From NCBI GenBank assembly GCA_964600235.1, contig CAZRIV010000009.1, positions 115,594 through 179,593 on the forward strand: a stretch of 64,000 nt of DNA, written 5' to 3'. How positions within the stretch are numbered: position 1 is the first letter of the stretch; every line of letters starts with the position of its first letter. The stretch is from MWEI01 sp964600235. GTDB lineage: Bacteria; Desulfobacterota; Desulfomonilia; UBA1062. Positions 1-8,569 of this stretch are shown in pieces. Made by a program: the position numbers and the translations under genes. Below the pieces are notes generated by a model. The model was not told the origin of the DNA, did not search any database, and saw only the letters and a program-made list of their open reading frames with translations.

Positions 1-283
1 TATAATCCTGCATCCTCCCGAGCTTGACCCTGGAGGTAAGATAGGTCCCGATGTCCCTGAGGGTCTTGGAGGGCCACTCCATGTATTTGATGCCGCATGG
101 ACAGTCTTCCTGCTCCACAAAACCCGGCAGATTGGGGTGATTGACGTGAATGAGGAGAGGCAACAGCTCAAGGATGACCTTGGCCCCGGCCGGGTCACAC
201 TTGTGAATTATTCTTTTTTTGTAGCGGTTGTAATTGGTAAAGGCCCTCAGGCCTATTGCCAGACTTGTATCCGTATGCCTCAT
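1..283 (-). CDS. class I adenylate cyclase, N-terminal fragment (runs off left edge)
   Basis: Reading the minus strand from an ATG at 283 gives about 94 uninterrupted residues to the window edge. The segment LLPLLIHVNHPNLPGFVE followed by CPCGIKYMEW resembles the N-terminal region of class I adenylate cyclases (in E. coli CyaA, LLPTLLHYHHPLMPGYLD and then GICLYTP). That family makes cAMP from ATP in the cytoplasm; its catalytic core would lie beyond the left edge. The start lies 17 bases after the lgt stop on the same strand, so the two genes are probably co-transcribed. I see no clear Shine-Dalgarno sequence before the ATG. The similarity rests on remembered family sequence and a short stretch, so function is moderately supported. 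Confidence 0.58.
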   Translation of the reverse strand, partial: MRHTDTSLAIGLRAFTNYNRYKKRIIHKCDPAGAKVILELLPLLIHVNHPNLPGFVEQEDCPCGIKYMEWPSKTLRDIGTYLTSRVKLGRMQDY

Positions 284-299
284 CTAATAGCTTATCGCA

Positions 300-1097
300 C
301 TATGCATCGTGCGACTTTAGACGCCAGCCCACGAGCATGAGCCCTGCAACGATCATGAACAAGCACAAGGCCTGCCCCATGGTGAAAGACCCCAGGATAA
401 AACCGATCTGGGGATCCGGTTCCCTGAAAAACTCCAGGCAGAAGCGAAAGATGCCGTAACAGGCAAGGAAGATGCCGAAGAGGACCCCGTGGCCGCTGAC
501 CTTCCTGCTCGCCAGATACAGGATGATGAAGAGGAGGAGGCCCTCACAGAGTGCCTCATAAATCTGGGAAGGGTGCCTCGGCAAGGGTCCCCCGCCAGGG
601 AACACCATACCCCAGGGTGCATCGGTGACCCGCCCATACAGTTCGGCATTGATGAAATTTCCCATGCGCCCGAAAAACAGACCCGGTGTCGCACCGATAG
701 CCCCAAGGTCGGTAAGCATGAGCAAGGGCTTTTTACGGGACACGGAGAATATCCATCCCGTGACGATGAGTCCGATCATGCCGCCGTGGAATGACATGCC
801 GCCTTCCCATACAGCAAGAAATTTTATCGGGTTGGCAAGGTAGTGTGCAGGGTTGTAGATGAGGCAGTACCCGATCCTGGCCCCAATAACCAGACCGAGT
901 ATGCAGTAGGTGATGAGGTCCTCGACATCTTCCTTTGTCATGGGCAGCTTCCGGCGTTTGCAATAATCCATTATGACAAAGTACGACACGATGAAGCCGA
1001 TGATGTACATGAGACCATACCATCTGAGCTGCAAAGGACCCAGGTGGATAAGCACCGGATCGATCTGGGGATATGTCATGGATCTAGGTGTTCTCAT
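300..1097 (-). CDS. lgt: prolipoprotein diacylglyceryl transferase Lgt
   Basis: Lgt transfers diacylglycerol from phosphatidylglycerol to the lipobox cysteine of prolipoproteins in the inner membrane, the first step of lipoprotein maturation. The 265-residue protein is the usual size, has about seven hydrophobic segments, and carries the Lgt signature GRMGNFINAELYG in its middle, preceded by the FHGGMIG segment and followed by RHPSQIYEAL. The first ATG (1097) has a weak AGG upstream; an internal ATG at 1079 (MTYPQIDP) fits the family N-terminus equally well. The gene is divergent from carD, and the adenylate cyclase fragment follows 17 bases after its stop. A predicted client in this window is the SGNH-like lipoprotein at 40123-41070. 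Confidence 0.95.
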   Translation of the reverse strand: MRTPRSMTYPQIDPVLIHLGPLQLRWYGLMYIIGFIVSYFVIMDYCKRRKLPMTKEDVEDLITYCILGLVIGARIGYCLIYNPAHYLANPIKFLAVWEGGMSFHGGMIGLIVTGWIFSVSRKKPLLMLTDLGAIGATPGLFFGRMGNFINAELYGRVTDAPWGMVFPGGGPLPRHPSQIYEALCEGLLLFIILYLASRKVSGHGVLFGIFLACYGIFRFCLEFFREPDPQIGFILGSFTMGQALCLFMIVAGLMLVGWRLKSHDA

Positions 1098-1199
1098 ATC
1101 TTGCCTGTATTAGTCAAGGACCTAGGACCTTCGGCAAGCCGGCCGGATTGTGTCGACACGGTTTATACATCTTCCCTTCGAGGAAGACGAAAAAAGGTC

Positions 1200-1254
1200 C
1201 TGCCCGGCCTATCTTCTATAATTATCTATCTTTTTTAGATAATTTCTCGGGCAG
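1200..1254. other. nested dyad between lgt and carD
   Basis: An outer pair CTGCCCG (1200-1206) / CGGGCAG (1248-1254) encloses an inner hairpin AATTATCT (1220-1227) / AGATAATT (1237-1244). It sits between the divergent lgt and carD starts, directly before the carD -35 box, so it cannot be a simple gene-end terminator. It could be a leader structure for lgt, an attenuator or a protein-binding dyad. No function is assigned. Confidence 0.4.
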
Positions 1255-1256
1255 CC

Positions 1257-1285
1257 TTGACTAAATCCTACTGAATTGCTATTGT
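1257..1285 (+). promoter_or_regulatory. sigma-70-like promoter of carD
   Basis: TTGACT at 1257-1262 and TATTGT at 1280-1285 are separated by 17 bases, placing transcription start near 1292, about 20 bases before the carD ATG. The purine-rich AGGAAAGGG just upstream of the start would be the ribosome binding site. Confidence 0.5.
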
Positions 1286-1312
1286 TGGCACTACAGGAAA
1301 GGGAAATTACTC

Positions 1313-1816
1313 ATGTTTAAAGTCGGAGATATAGTCGTTTATCCAGCGCATGGGGTTGCTGAAGTCGAATCTGTGGAGGAGAGGGATATCTCGGGCAAAA
1401 GCATGTCTTTTATTATTCTGAAGGTCCTCGACACCCAGATGACTGTCATGGTCCCGGTAGCGAACGTAAAAAATGTAGGAATCAGAGAACTTATCAAGAA
1501 CAAGGGGATAGACCAGGTTATTGATATCCTCAAGCAGAGATCCGTTCACGTGGACAACCAGACATGGAACCGCAGGTACCGGGAGTACATGGAAAAGATC
1601 AAGAGCGGTTCTGCATTTGAAATCGCCGAGGTGCTTAGGGACCTCAATATCCTCAAGCGGGGCAAAGAACTGTCTTTCGGTGAAAGAAAGATGTACGACA
1701 CGGCGAAGAATCTTTTAGTGAACGAGATATCCATATCTAAAAAAGTTGATAAAAAAGATGCTGAAATGATGATCCTTTCCGCCATGGGGAAGATCGATGC
1801 GGCATCATCTTCCTGA
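1313..1816 (+). CDS. carD: CarD/CdnL family RNA polymerase-binding regulator
   Basis: This 167-residue protein begins with the CarD_CdnL_TRCF fold (residues about 1-60: VGDIVVYPAHGVAEVES and the later VMVPVANV), which in the family binds the RNA polymerase beta subunit and stabilises open complexes. The rest is helical (NRRYREYMEKIKSG and KMYDTAKNLLVNEI), matching the DNA-contacting C-terminal domain of CdnL. Length is normal for the family. It is the first gene of a tightly packed run (18 bases to the PIN/TRAM gene, then ispD and ispF by overlap), so it is probably co-expressed with isoprenoid genes, a common arrangement. A start at 1313 is supported by the upstream AGGAAAGGG. Confidence 0.93.
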   Translation: MFKVGDIVVYPAHGVAEVESVEERDISGKSMSFIILKVLDTQMTVMVPVANVKNVGIRELIKNKGIDQVIDILKQRSVHVDNQTWNRRYREYMEKIKSGSAFEIAEVLRDLNILKRGKELSFGERKMYDTAKNLLVNEISISKKVDKKDAEMMILSAMGKIDAASSS

Positions 1817-1834
1817 ACAGGATAGGGAATTTCT

Positions 1835-2821
1835 ATGAAATGGTTGTTGCGAATACTTATCGCCCTGGTGGTTTTCTATGGCTCGTTCCAGTACTCGATC
1901 GAACAGATGGGCGGGGGAATCTGGAGCATTATCCTGCCCCTGATCGCCGAGATGTGCCTTGTTGCCATCTTCATCGGGGAGTCCAAGGGCTTCAGGCTCC
2001 ATCCCATGGCTTATGCAGGAGGCCTGCTGGGGACGATTCTCGGACTCATCATCGGCAGCCTCTTCGGCTATGTGCTTATCGGGATCAATGCGAGCGGGAT
2101 CTACCTCTTCATCCTCATCAACACCCTGTTCGCCTACCTGGGTTACACCGTGGGACTTGCCTGGGGCAAAGAAATCGGATCCATGCCCATATTCCACCAG
2201 AAGGCCAAAGGCGAGAGCACCAGGTTGAAGATCCTCGATACGAGCGTCATCATCGACGGGAGGATCTCGGATATATCCGATGCCGGCTTCATCGAAGGGA
2301 CCTTGATCGCGCCACAGTTTATCCTGAATGAACTCCAGCATATAGCTGATTCATCAGACCCCCTCAAGAGGGCCCGTGGCCGGCGCGGCCTGGATATCCT
2401 CAACAAACTCCAGAAAAGCCAGAACGCCAAGATCGAGGTCATGGAGATCGACTTTCCCAAGATCAAGGAGGTCGATTCCAAGCTCATTGCCCTGGCCAGA
2501 GAGCTGGGTGCGGACATCCTCACCAATGACTTCAACCTGAACAAGATAGCCCAGATCCAGGGCGTAAGTGTCCTGAACATCAATCAACTGGCAAATGCCG
2601 TCAAACCCATCGTTCTGCCGGGGGAGAGCATGTCGGTCCTGATAACAAGGCAGGGCAAGGAGCGCGGGCAGGGCGTGGCATACCTTGACGACGGGACCAT
2701 GGTGGTGGTGGAACAGGGGGAAGCCCTCCTGAACCAGAGCGTGGATGTGGTTGTAACCTCCATCCTCCAGACACCTGCAGGGCGGATGATCTTCGCAGCC
2801 CCGAAGAGCAATGGCTTTTAG
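1835..2821 (+). CDS. membrane PIN/TRAM domain protein (YacL-like)
   Basis: Four hydrophobic segments fill residues 1-115, followed by a PIN nuclease fold (residues about 130-255) starting LKILDTSVIIDGRI and containing the acidic residues expected of a PIN active site (ILDTS, NELQHI and ILTNDFNLN). A TRAM RNA-binding domain follows (residues about 265-325, KERGQGVAYLDDGTMVVVE). The 328-residue length and this domain order match Bacillus YacL and its relatives, which are usually encoded beside CarD and IspD/IspF. The family is thought to act on RNA at the membrane; its substrate here is unknown. The last codons overlap the ispD start by 11 bases. Confidence 0.9.
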   Translation: MKWLLRILIALVVFYGSFQYSIEQMGGGIWSIILPLIAEMCLVAIFIGESKGFRLHPMAYAGGLLGTILGLIIGSLFGYVLIGINASGIYLFILINTLFAYLGYTVGLAWGKEIGSMPIFHQKAKGESTRLKILDTSVIIDGRISDISDAGFIEGTLIAPQFILNELQHIADSSDPLKRARGRRGLDILNKLQKSQNAKIEVMEIDFPKIKEVDSKLIALARELGADILTNDFNLNKIAQIQGVSVLNINQLANAVKPIVLPGESMSVLITRQGKERGQGVAYLDDGTMVVVEQGEALLNQSVDVVVTSILQTPAGRMIFAAPKSNGF

Positions 2822-3485
2822 CGCGGTCATCGTAGCCGGCGGCAGCGGAGAGAGGTTCGGACGGAAAAAACAGTTTCTCGATCTCCACGGGACCCCTGTC
2901 CTGAAACGGGCGGTCGATTCCTTCGATGCCCATCATGCAGTCGAGCGGCTCATCGTGGTTGTGCCTGAAGAAGATATCCAGGAGACCCGCGCTATCCTCA
3001 GTGGTGTGGAAAAGACGCTTGTCGTGACCAGGGGGGGCAAAACGCGTCGGGAATCGGTCATGAACGGACTTCAATGCGCGCACGAAAGCCCGGCCGTTCT
3101 CATTCATGACGGGGTGCGGCCTTTTATCACGCAGGATCTTATTGAGAGGGTGATTGAAGGCCTTTTAGGTGTGGACGGGTGCATACCGGCCTTGGAGGTG
3201 ACGGATACCCTCAAGGAAGTACGTTCAGGCGTGGTAATGAGGACCATACCCCGGCACGGCCTGTACCAGGTCCAGACCCCCCAGGCCTTTGTGACGCATA
3301 CGCTGATTCAGGCCCACGAGAATGCTGCAAAGGACGCAGAGTTCACCGATGACAGCTCACTGCTGGAGGCGTATGGAAAGGCAGTGAGGATCGTCGAGGG
3401 CGACCCCTACAATATGAAGATAACCTTCAAGAACGATATCCTCCTGGCAGAGGCGGTTCTGAGATGTCATACCGGGTTGGCATAG
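2811..3485 (+). CDS. ispD: 2-C-methyl-D-erythritol 4-phosphate cytidylyltransferase
   Basis: IspD couples CTP to MEP, the third step of the non-mevalonate isoprenoid pathway. The protein has the nucleotide-binding N-terminus VIVAGGSGERFGRKKQFLDL, the central VLIHDGVRPFI, and the late YNMKITFKND that close IspD proteins. The 224 residues are the usual length. It overlaps the PIN/TRAM gene upstream (11 bases) and ispF downstream (22 bases), so translation of the three is probably coupled. The ispD-ispF order is that of the classic two-gene arrangement; here the enzymes are separate rather than fused. Confidence 0.96.
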   Translation: MAFSAVIVAGGSGERFGRKKQFLDLHGTPVLKRAVDSFDAHHAVERLIVVVPEEDIQETRAILSGVEKTLVVTRGGKTRRESVMNGLQCAHESPAVLIHDGVRPFITQDLIERVIEGLLGVDGCIPALEVTDTLKEVRSGVVMRTIPRHGLYQVQTPQAFVTHTLIQAHENAAKDAEFTDDSSLLEAYGKAVRIVEGDPYNMKITFKNDILLAEAVLRCHTGLA

Positions 3486-3940
3486 GATTCGACATACACG
3501 CCCTGGTTCAGGGAAGGCCCCTGGTCCTCGGGGGTGTGACCATTCCCTATGATAAAGGCCTGCTGGGCCACTCGGATGGTGACGTGATCATACACGCCCT
3601 GTGCGACTCCATCCTGGGCGCGCTGGCCAGGGGCGACATAGGTGACCTGTACCCGGACACCTCTAAGGAGACCGAGGGCATGAACTCCATGAAGATGCTC
3701 AGAGAGATCGTGGGCATCGCGGCCCAGACTCATACGCTCGTCAATATCGACATCAACTGCCTGTGTGAGAAGCCCAGGCTGTCGGGCTATCGGGCAGAGA
3801 TGATCACCGCCATCGCAGCTGCAGCCGGGGTCGACCCGTCAGCCGTGTCTGTCAAGTTCCGTACCCACGAGGGCCTCGGGGAGATCGGCGAAGGCAGGGC
3901 CATCACCGCCCAGGCAGTGGTTATGCTGAAAGAACGGTGA
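3464..3940 (+). CDS. ispF: 2-C-methyl-D-erythritol 2,4-cyclodiphosphate synthase
   Basis: IspF cyclises CDP-ME 2-phosphate to MEcPP with loss of CMP. The metal-binding motif GIGFDIHAL lies at residues 6-14, the second zinc-ligand region GHSDGDVIIHALCD follows, and the conserved GDIGDLYPDT and RTHEGLGEIGEG segments are present. In many relatives the last motif reads EGLGFIG; here it is EGLGEIG, a small departure. Length (158) is typical for the trimeric enzyme. It starts inside the end of ispD and is the last gene of this run; 169 bases with a separate promoter candidate separate it from cysS. Confidence 0.96.
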   Translation: MSYRVGIGFDIHALVQGRPLVLGGVTIPYDKGLLGHSDGDVIIHALCDSILGALARGDIGDLYPDTSKETEGMNSMKMLREIVGIAAQTHTLVNIDINCLCEKPRLSGYRAEMITAIAAAAGVDPSAVSVKFRTHEGLGEIGEGRAITAQAVVMLKER

Positions 3941-4010
3941 TTCCTTCGAGGTCTCATACAGCCCTTACCACCCCACAAGGAACAACAGGACCCCCAGGAA
4001 CAGGTCTGTC

Positions 4011-4039
4011 TTGACACACCCGCAAAATCCCTTTATCCG
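4011..4039 (+). promoter_or_regulatory. candidate promoter of cysS
   Basis: A consensus TTGACA at 4011-4016 is followed after 17 bases by TATCCG (4034-4039). It lies 70 bases before the cysS start, which is preceded by AAGGAG. The -10 box is imperfect. Confidence 0.4.
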
Positions 4040-4109
4040 AAGCTCCTCCTGTGCTAACCTGAAATTCCCTTAAACCGGGTACGAACGAGGATGCGCCCAA
4101 GGAGAACCC

Positions 4110-5543
4110 ATGGAACTGAATGTATTCAACACCCCCTTCAAGAAGAAAAAGCCCTTTGAACCTTTGAACGGCAGCAAGGTCGGCATGTATGTATGCGGCG
4201 TCACGGTCTATGACATGTGCCATATCGGCCATGCACGCTCGCTCATCGTCTTCGACGTCATCTCCCGTTTCTTAAGGAGAAGAGGCTATGCCCTGACGTA
4301 TGTGCGCAACTTCACGGACATCGATGACAAGATCATCATGAGGGCCAATACGCTGGGCACCTCATACCGCGAGATAGCGGACAAGTATATCGACGAGTTC
4401 AACAAAGACATGGATATCCTCAAGGTGAGACCCGCCGACATCGAGCCCAAGGCAACGGATCACATCGGTGACATCATCGAACTGGCACGCACCCTTCAGG
4501 ACAAGGGGCTTGCGTACAAGGCCGATGACGGAAGCTTGTATTTCAGCGTTTCGAAATTCAAGAGCTACGGCAGCCTCAGCGGGAGAAAAACCGAAGATAT
4601 GATAGCCGGCGCCCGGGTGGACATCGAGGAACTGAAGAGAGACCCCCTCGACTTTGCCCTCTGGAAGCGGAGCAAGGAAGGCGAACCCTGGTGGGACAGC
4701 CCCTGGTCCAAGGGCAGGCCGGGCTGGCATATCGAGTGCTCGGCCATGAGCACCCGCTTTCTTGGCCCTACCCTTGACATCCATGGTGGAGGCAGGGACC
4801 TCATCTTCCCCCACCACGAGAACGAGATCGCCCAGTCCGAAGGGGCTTATGGGGTCCCCTATGTACGGCACTGGATACACAACGGCTTCGTGACGGTGAA
4901 CGGGGAAAAGATGAGCAAGTCCCTGGGCAACTTCATGACCATCCGGGAGCTCACCAGGGACGTGCATCCCGAGGTGCTCAGGCTGCTCCTCATCTCACAC
5001 CACTACCGGAGCCCCATCGACTTCTCCCGCGATGCGGTCAACACCTCCAGGCATGCCATGGTACGTTTCTACGAGATGCTGGACAGGGTGAACCTGGCGC
5101 CTTTAACCGGCCGCGACTCTCGTCTTGAAACGCTCATCAGCGCCTTCAATACACAGATCGACGAGGCCATGAGCGACGACTTCAATACGGCAAAGGCCAT
5201 CGCATCCCTGCACGACCTGACTACGGAGATCAACCGCACCCTGGATCAGAACCCGGGCCTGTCGGCCGGCGACAAGGCAGGCATAGCCGAAATCACAGAA
5301 GAGATCAGGGAGATCTTCGGTCTCCTCACCGAAGAGCCTTCCGTCTTCCTCGAATCCATGAAACGCGGCAGCGTGCAGGTGACCGGGCTGAACGAACAGG
5401 AGATCAGGGGTCTCATTGATGAACGAAACCTGGCCAGGAAGGCAAAGGATTTCAAGAGGTCCGACGAGATCAGGGACCTGCTCAAGTCAAAGGGCATTCA
5501 GCTCAAGGACACCCCTGAAGGCACCCTCTGGGAGAAGATCTGA
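4110..5543 (+). CDS. cysS: cysteinyl-tRNA synthetase
   Basis: CysS charges tRNA-Cys in the cytoplasm. Zinc-ligand Cys29 lies in YVCGVTVYD, the HIGH motif is residues 38-41 (CHIGHAR), the second zinc site includes WHIECSAMS and HHENEIAQSE, and the KMSKS loop reads KMSKSLGNF. The C-terminal DALR-type helical domain (residues about 310-400) and a final segment ending TPEGTLWEKI complete a normal 477-residue class I enzyme. AAGGAG precedes the ATG. It ends nine bases before uvrB, so the two share a transcript. Confidence 0.98.
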   Translation: MELNVFNTPFKKKKPFEPLNGSKVGMYVCGVTVYDMCHIGHARSLIVFDVISRFLRRRGYALTYVRNFTDIDDKIIMRANTLGTSYREIADKYIDEFNKDMDILKVRPADIEPKATDHIGDIIELARTLQDKGLAYKADDGSLYFSVSKFKSYGSLSGRKTEDMIAGARVDIEELKRDPLDFALWKRSKEGEPWWDSPWSKGRPGWHIECSAMSTRFLGPTLDIHGGGRDLIFPHHENEIAQSEGAYGVPYVRHWIHNGFVTVNGEKMSKSLGNFMTIRELTRDVHPEVLRLLLISHHYRSPIDFSRDAVNTSRHAMVRFYEMLDRVNLAPLTGRDSRLETLISAFNTQIDEAMSDDFNTAKAIASLHDLTTEINRTLDQNPGLSAGDKAGIAEITEEIREIFGLLTEEPSVFLESMKRGSVQVTGLNEQEIRGLIDERNLARKAKDFKRSDEIRDLLKSKGIQLKDTPEGTLWEKI

Positions 5544-5552
5544 TAAGCCCCC

Positions 5553-7547
5553 ATGGCATATAAGCTCGTCTCGCCCTTCAGTCCCCAGGGAGACCAACCC
5601 CAGGCTATAGAAGCCCTCTGCGAGGGTATTGAGCAGGGAAAACGCGACCAGGTGCTGCTTGGTGTCACCGGTTCCGGCAAGACCTTCACCATGGCCTGCG
5701 TCATCGAGAAGACCCTCAGGCCGGCCCTGGTGATCGCGCCCAACAAGATCCTGGCAGCCCAGCTCTATGGGGAATTCCGGGAGCTCTTCCCCGAGAACTC
5801 GGTGGAGTATTTCATCAGCTACTACGACTATTACCAGCCCGAGGCCTATGTGCCGTCGCGGGACCTGTACATCGAGAAGGACTCTTCCATCAACGAGGAC
5901 ATAGACAAACTCAGGCACAGGGCCACCCGGGCCCTTTTCGAGCAGCAGGAGTGCATCATCGTGGCCTCGGTGTCCTGCATCTACGGCCTGGGCTCCCCCG
6001 AGGCCTACCAGGGCATGCTCCTCTACCTGGAAGAAGGCCGGGCCATGGGCAGGGACGAGATCCTGAAAAAGCTCGTGGAGATCCAGTACGAGCGCAACGA
6101 CCTTGATTTTCACCGCGGGACCTTCCGGGTGAGGGGCGATGTCATCGAAGTGTTCCCGGTGCACGAGGACGAGACGGCTGTCCGCATCGAGCTGTTCGGG
6201 GACGATATCGAAGCCCTCTGGCAGATCGATGCCATCCGGAACAAAAAGATCAGGCGGATAGGACACATCCCCATCTACCCTGCCTCCCACTACGTTACGC
6301 CGAGGTCCATCCTGCTTGGTGCCATCGATGCCATCCAGGAAGAGCTGAAGGAGAGGGTTGCCTTTTACCGGGACCAAGGCCGACTCATCGAGGCCCAGCG
6401 CATTGAGGAGAGGACCAGGTACGACCTGGAGATGCTCCAGGAGACAGGGAGCTGCAAGGGGATCGAGAACTATTCAAGGCACCTCACGGGCCGCAAAGCC
6501 GGCGAGGCCCCCCCTACCCTCATGGACTACCTGCCCAAGAACTCCATCGTGTTCCTGGACGAGTCGCATGTGGGCGTGCCCCAGCTCATCGGCATGTACC
6601 GCGGGGACCATTCGAGAAAGTCGACCCTGGTGGAATACGGGTTCAGGCTGCCTTCGGCCCTGGACAACCGGCCGCTTCGGTTCGATGAATTCAACCGCAT
6701 CGTCAATTCAATCGTCTACGTTTCAGCCACCCCAGGCGACTATGAGGTGAACCAGGCCAAGGGAGAGGTGGTGGAGCAGGTGGTGAGGCCAACAGGCCTG
6801 CTGGATCCGCTCATAGATATCAGGCCGGCTACGGGCCAGGTGGACGACCTCTACCGGGAGATAAGAAAGACCGTGGATAAAGGGGGACGTGTCCTCGTGA
6901 CCACCCTGACCAAGAGGATGTCCGAAGAGCTCACTGAATACTTTCAGGGCCTTGACATCAAGGTGAAATACATGCACTCGGATATTGACACCATCGAGAG
7001 GATCGAGACCGTCAAGGGCCTGAGGGAAGGCACCTTCGACGTCCTGGTGGGGATCAACCTCCTGCGTGAGGGGCTCGACATCCCGGAGGTGACCCTGGTA
7101 GCCATCCTGGACGCCGACAAGGAAGGCTTTCTCCGTTCCGAGCGGTCCCTTATCCAGACCGCAGGCAGGGCAGCCAGGAACATCGACGGGCGTGTGATCA
7201 TGTATGCCGACACGAAAACCAGGTCCATCGACAAGGCATACTCCGAGACCATGAGGAGGAGGCTCAAACAGGAGGAGTATAACAAGGCAAACAACATTAC
7301 GCCCAGGAGCATCAAGAAAAATATCCGGGATATCCTGGCATCCATTTATGAGCGTGATTACCCTGACATCTCGGCACAGATCAAGACATCCATGGGTACC
7401 ATTGAAATCAGGAAGGTCAAGGATACGATCCATGACCTTGAAAAAAAGATGATGAAGGCGGCTAAGGACCTGCGCTTTGAAGAAGCGGCACAGATCAGGG
7501 ATGAGATAAAAAGGCTCAAAAGGATACACCTGGCGGTGGGGGGATGA
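5553..7547 (+). CDS. uvrB: excinuclease ABC subunit B
   Basis: UvrB is the damage-verifying helicase-like subunit of UvrABC nucleotide excision repair. Walker A is GVTGSGKTFTMA (near residue 40), the beta-hairpin region contains YYDYYQPEAYVPS, Walker B is the VFLDESHVG segment, helicase motif VI is QTAGRAARNI, and a C-terminal UVR domain (LRFEEAAQIRDEIKRL) binds UvrC. 664 residues is normal. The stop overlaps the start of the downstream kinase gene by four bases. Nothing anomalous was seen. Confidence 0.98.
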   Translation: MAYKLVSPFSPQGDQPQAIEALCEGIEQGKRDQVLLGVTGSGKTFTMACVIEKTLRPALVIAPNKILAAQLYGEFRELFPENSVEYFISYYDYYQPEAYVPSRDLYIEKDSSINEDIDKLRHRATRALFEQQECIIVASVSCIYGLGSPEAYQGMLLYLEEGRAMGRDEILKKLVEIQYERNDLDFHRGTFRVRGDVIEVFPVHEDETAVRIELFGDDIEALWQIDAIRNKKIRRIGHIPIYPASHYVTPRSILLGAIDAIQEELKERVAFYRDQGRLIEAQRIEERTRYDLEMLQETGSCKGIENYSRHLTGRKAGEAPPTLMDYLPKNSIVFLDESHVGVPQLIGMYRGDHSRKSTLVEYGFRLPSALDNRPLRFDEFNRIVNSIVYVSATPGDYEVNQAKGEVVEQVVRPTGLLDPLIDIRPATGQVDDLYREIRKTVDKGGRVLVTTLTKRMSEELTEYFQGLDIKVKYMHSDIDTIERIETVKGLREGTFDVLVGINLLREGLDIPEVTLVAILDADKEGFLRSERSLIQTAGRAARNIDGRVIMYADTKTRSIDKAYSETMRRRLKQEEYNKANNITPRSIKKNIRDILASIYERDYPDISAQIKTSMGTIEIRKVKDTIHDLEKKMMKAAKDLRFEEAAQIRDEIKRLKRIHLAVGG

Positions 7548-8260
7548 ACGTGATATCCGATATGGAGCCCCTGGGCTATGTCATACGCAGGCAAGACAAC
7601 CTCACCCTCATCTACAGGCCTGCCCTGGCTCAGCTGTGGGACCTGGCCCGGACCAAAGGGCCTATGGGTGAACCCACAACCCTGACCGGGAGATCCCCCT
7701 TAAGATTCATCGAGCCGGATATGGTGGTGCGGACACTCACTCACGGCGGGTTTTTTAGACTCATAACGGGTAGAAAATTCTTGAGCCCCAACCGGACATT
7801 GCGGGAGCTGAAGGTAAGCTCCTACCTTATATCTCATGGCGTATCTACCCCCGAGCTTCTCGCAGTAAGGCTCATGAAGGAAGGACCGTTTTATTTCATC
7901 GATGTCGTGTCCCGTCTGGTACCTCAGTCCATGGATCTGCTTGTGTACTTCGAAAAAGACCTGCAAGGCGGATCAGAGCTTTTCAAGAAAGCCGGCATGC
8001 TCATCAGGCAAATGCAAGACCTCGGTGTATACCATACAGACCTCCACATAAAGAATCTCCTCCTGGACAGCGCCGGATGCTTGTGGGTACTCGATCTTGA
8101 CAAGGCATACCTGTTCGACTCCCTGCCTAAGTTCATGAAACATATTAATCTCAAACGTTTTGTAAGATCTGTTCAAAAATGGCAGAAGAAAGGGCGGATA
8201 TCCATCCCTGCTACATGGCTGGAAAGTCTCATGACCGGGTATGAAAAGAAGGTGAGTTAA
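7544..8260 (+). CDS. LPS core kinase-like protein (KdkA/WaaP family)
   Basis: The 238-residue protein has the fold signature of lipopolysaccharide kinases: an N-lobe ending in FLSPNRTLRELKVSSYLI and a catalytic segment LGVYHTDLHIKNLLLDSAG followed by VLDLDKAYLF, i.e. the HxDLxxxNxL loop and the metal-binding DLD. Members phosphorylate Kdo or heptose in the LPS inner core at the cytoplasmic face, using ATP. Length and the compact shape suit 3-deoxy-D-manno-octulosonate kinase (KdkA) better than the longer WaaP. It overlaps uvrB by four bases and is probably the last gene of the cysS-uvrB transcript. Substrate is inferred from family only. Confidence 0.8.
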   Translation: MNVISDMEPLGYVIRRQDNLTLIYRPALAQLWDLARTKGPMGEPTTLTGRSPLRFIEPDMVVRTLTHGGFFRLITGRKFLSPNRTLRELKVSSYLISHGVSTPELLAVRLMKEGPFYFIDVVSRLVPQSMDLLVYFEKDLQGGSELFKKAGMLIRQMQDLGVYHTDLHIKNLLLDSAGCLWVLDLDKAYLFDSLPKFMKHINLKRFVRSVQKWQKKGRISIPATWLESLMTGYEKKVS

Positions 8261-8569
8261 TTTCTTAATGAAATGTGTTCTTGCCTGCCTGTCTTGCCCC
8301 ATTGACAAGCACGACCTTAGCATTGGCTGCAAATTTCCTTGCTTTATTCTCTGCAATCCATGGCTAATATATCATTACCTTGCATTATTGTTATGTTATG
8401 TCTAATTTGCACAGTTATATTATTATGCCATGCCCCTGAAGAAAGAGGTGCATGGTACGGTTTCCTGATGTGAACACCCTGCAAGGCCTTATCTGACCAG
8501 TATACTGGGATATAAGGCAAACCATTCTTTGTTTTAAAGACATAGGGTCAACTGGCAGCAACAGACCCT
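8261..8569. other. intergenic region with two dyads
   Basis: No gene is supported here. Two inverted repeats stand out. One is CCATGC (8428-8433) / GCATGG (8450-8455). The other is a compound dyad, GCCTTAT (8486-8492) / ATAAGGC (8512-8518), around the perfect palindrome CCAGTATACTGG (8497-8508). The region separates convergent genes, so these may end transcripts from either side, though neither has a strong T-run. Confidence 0.45.
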
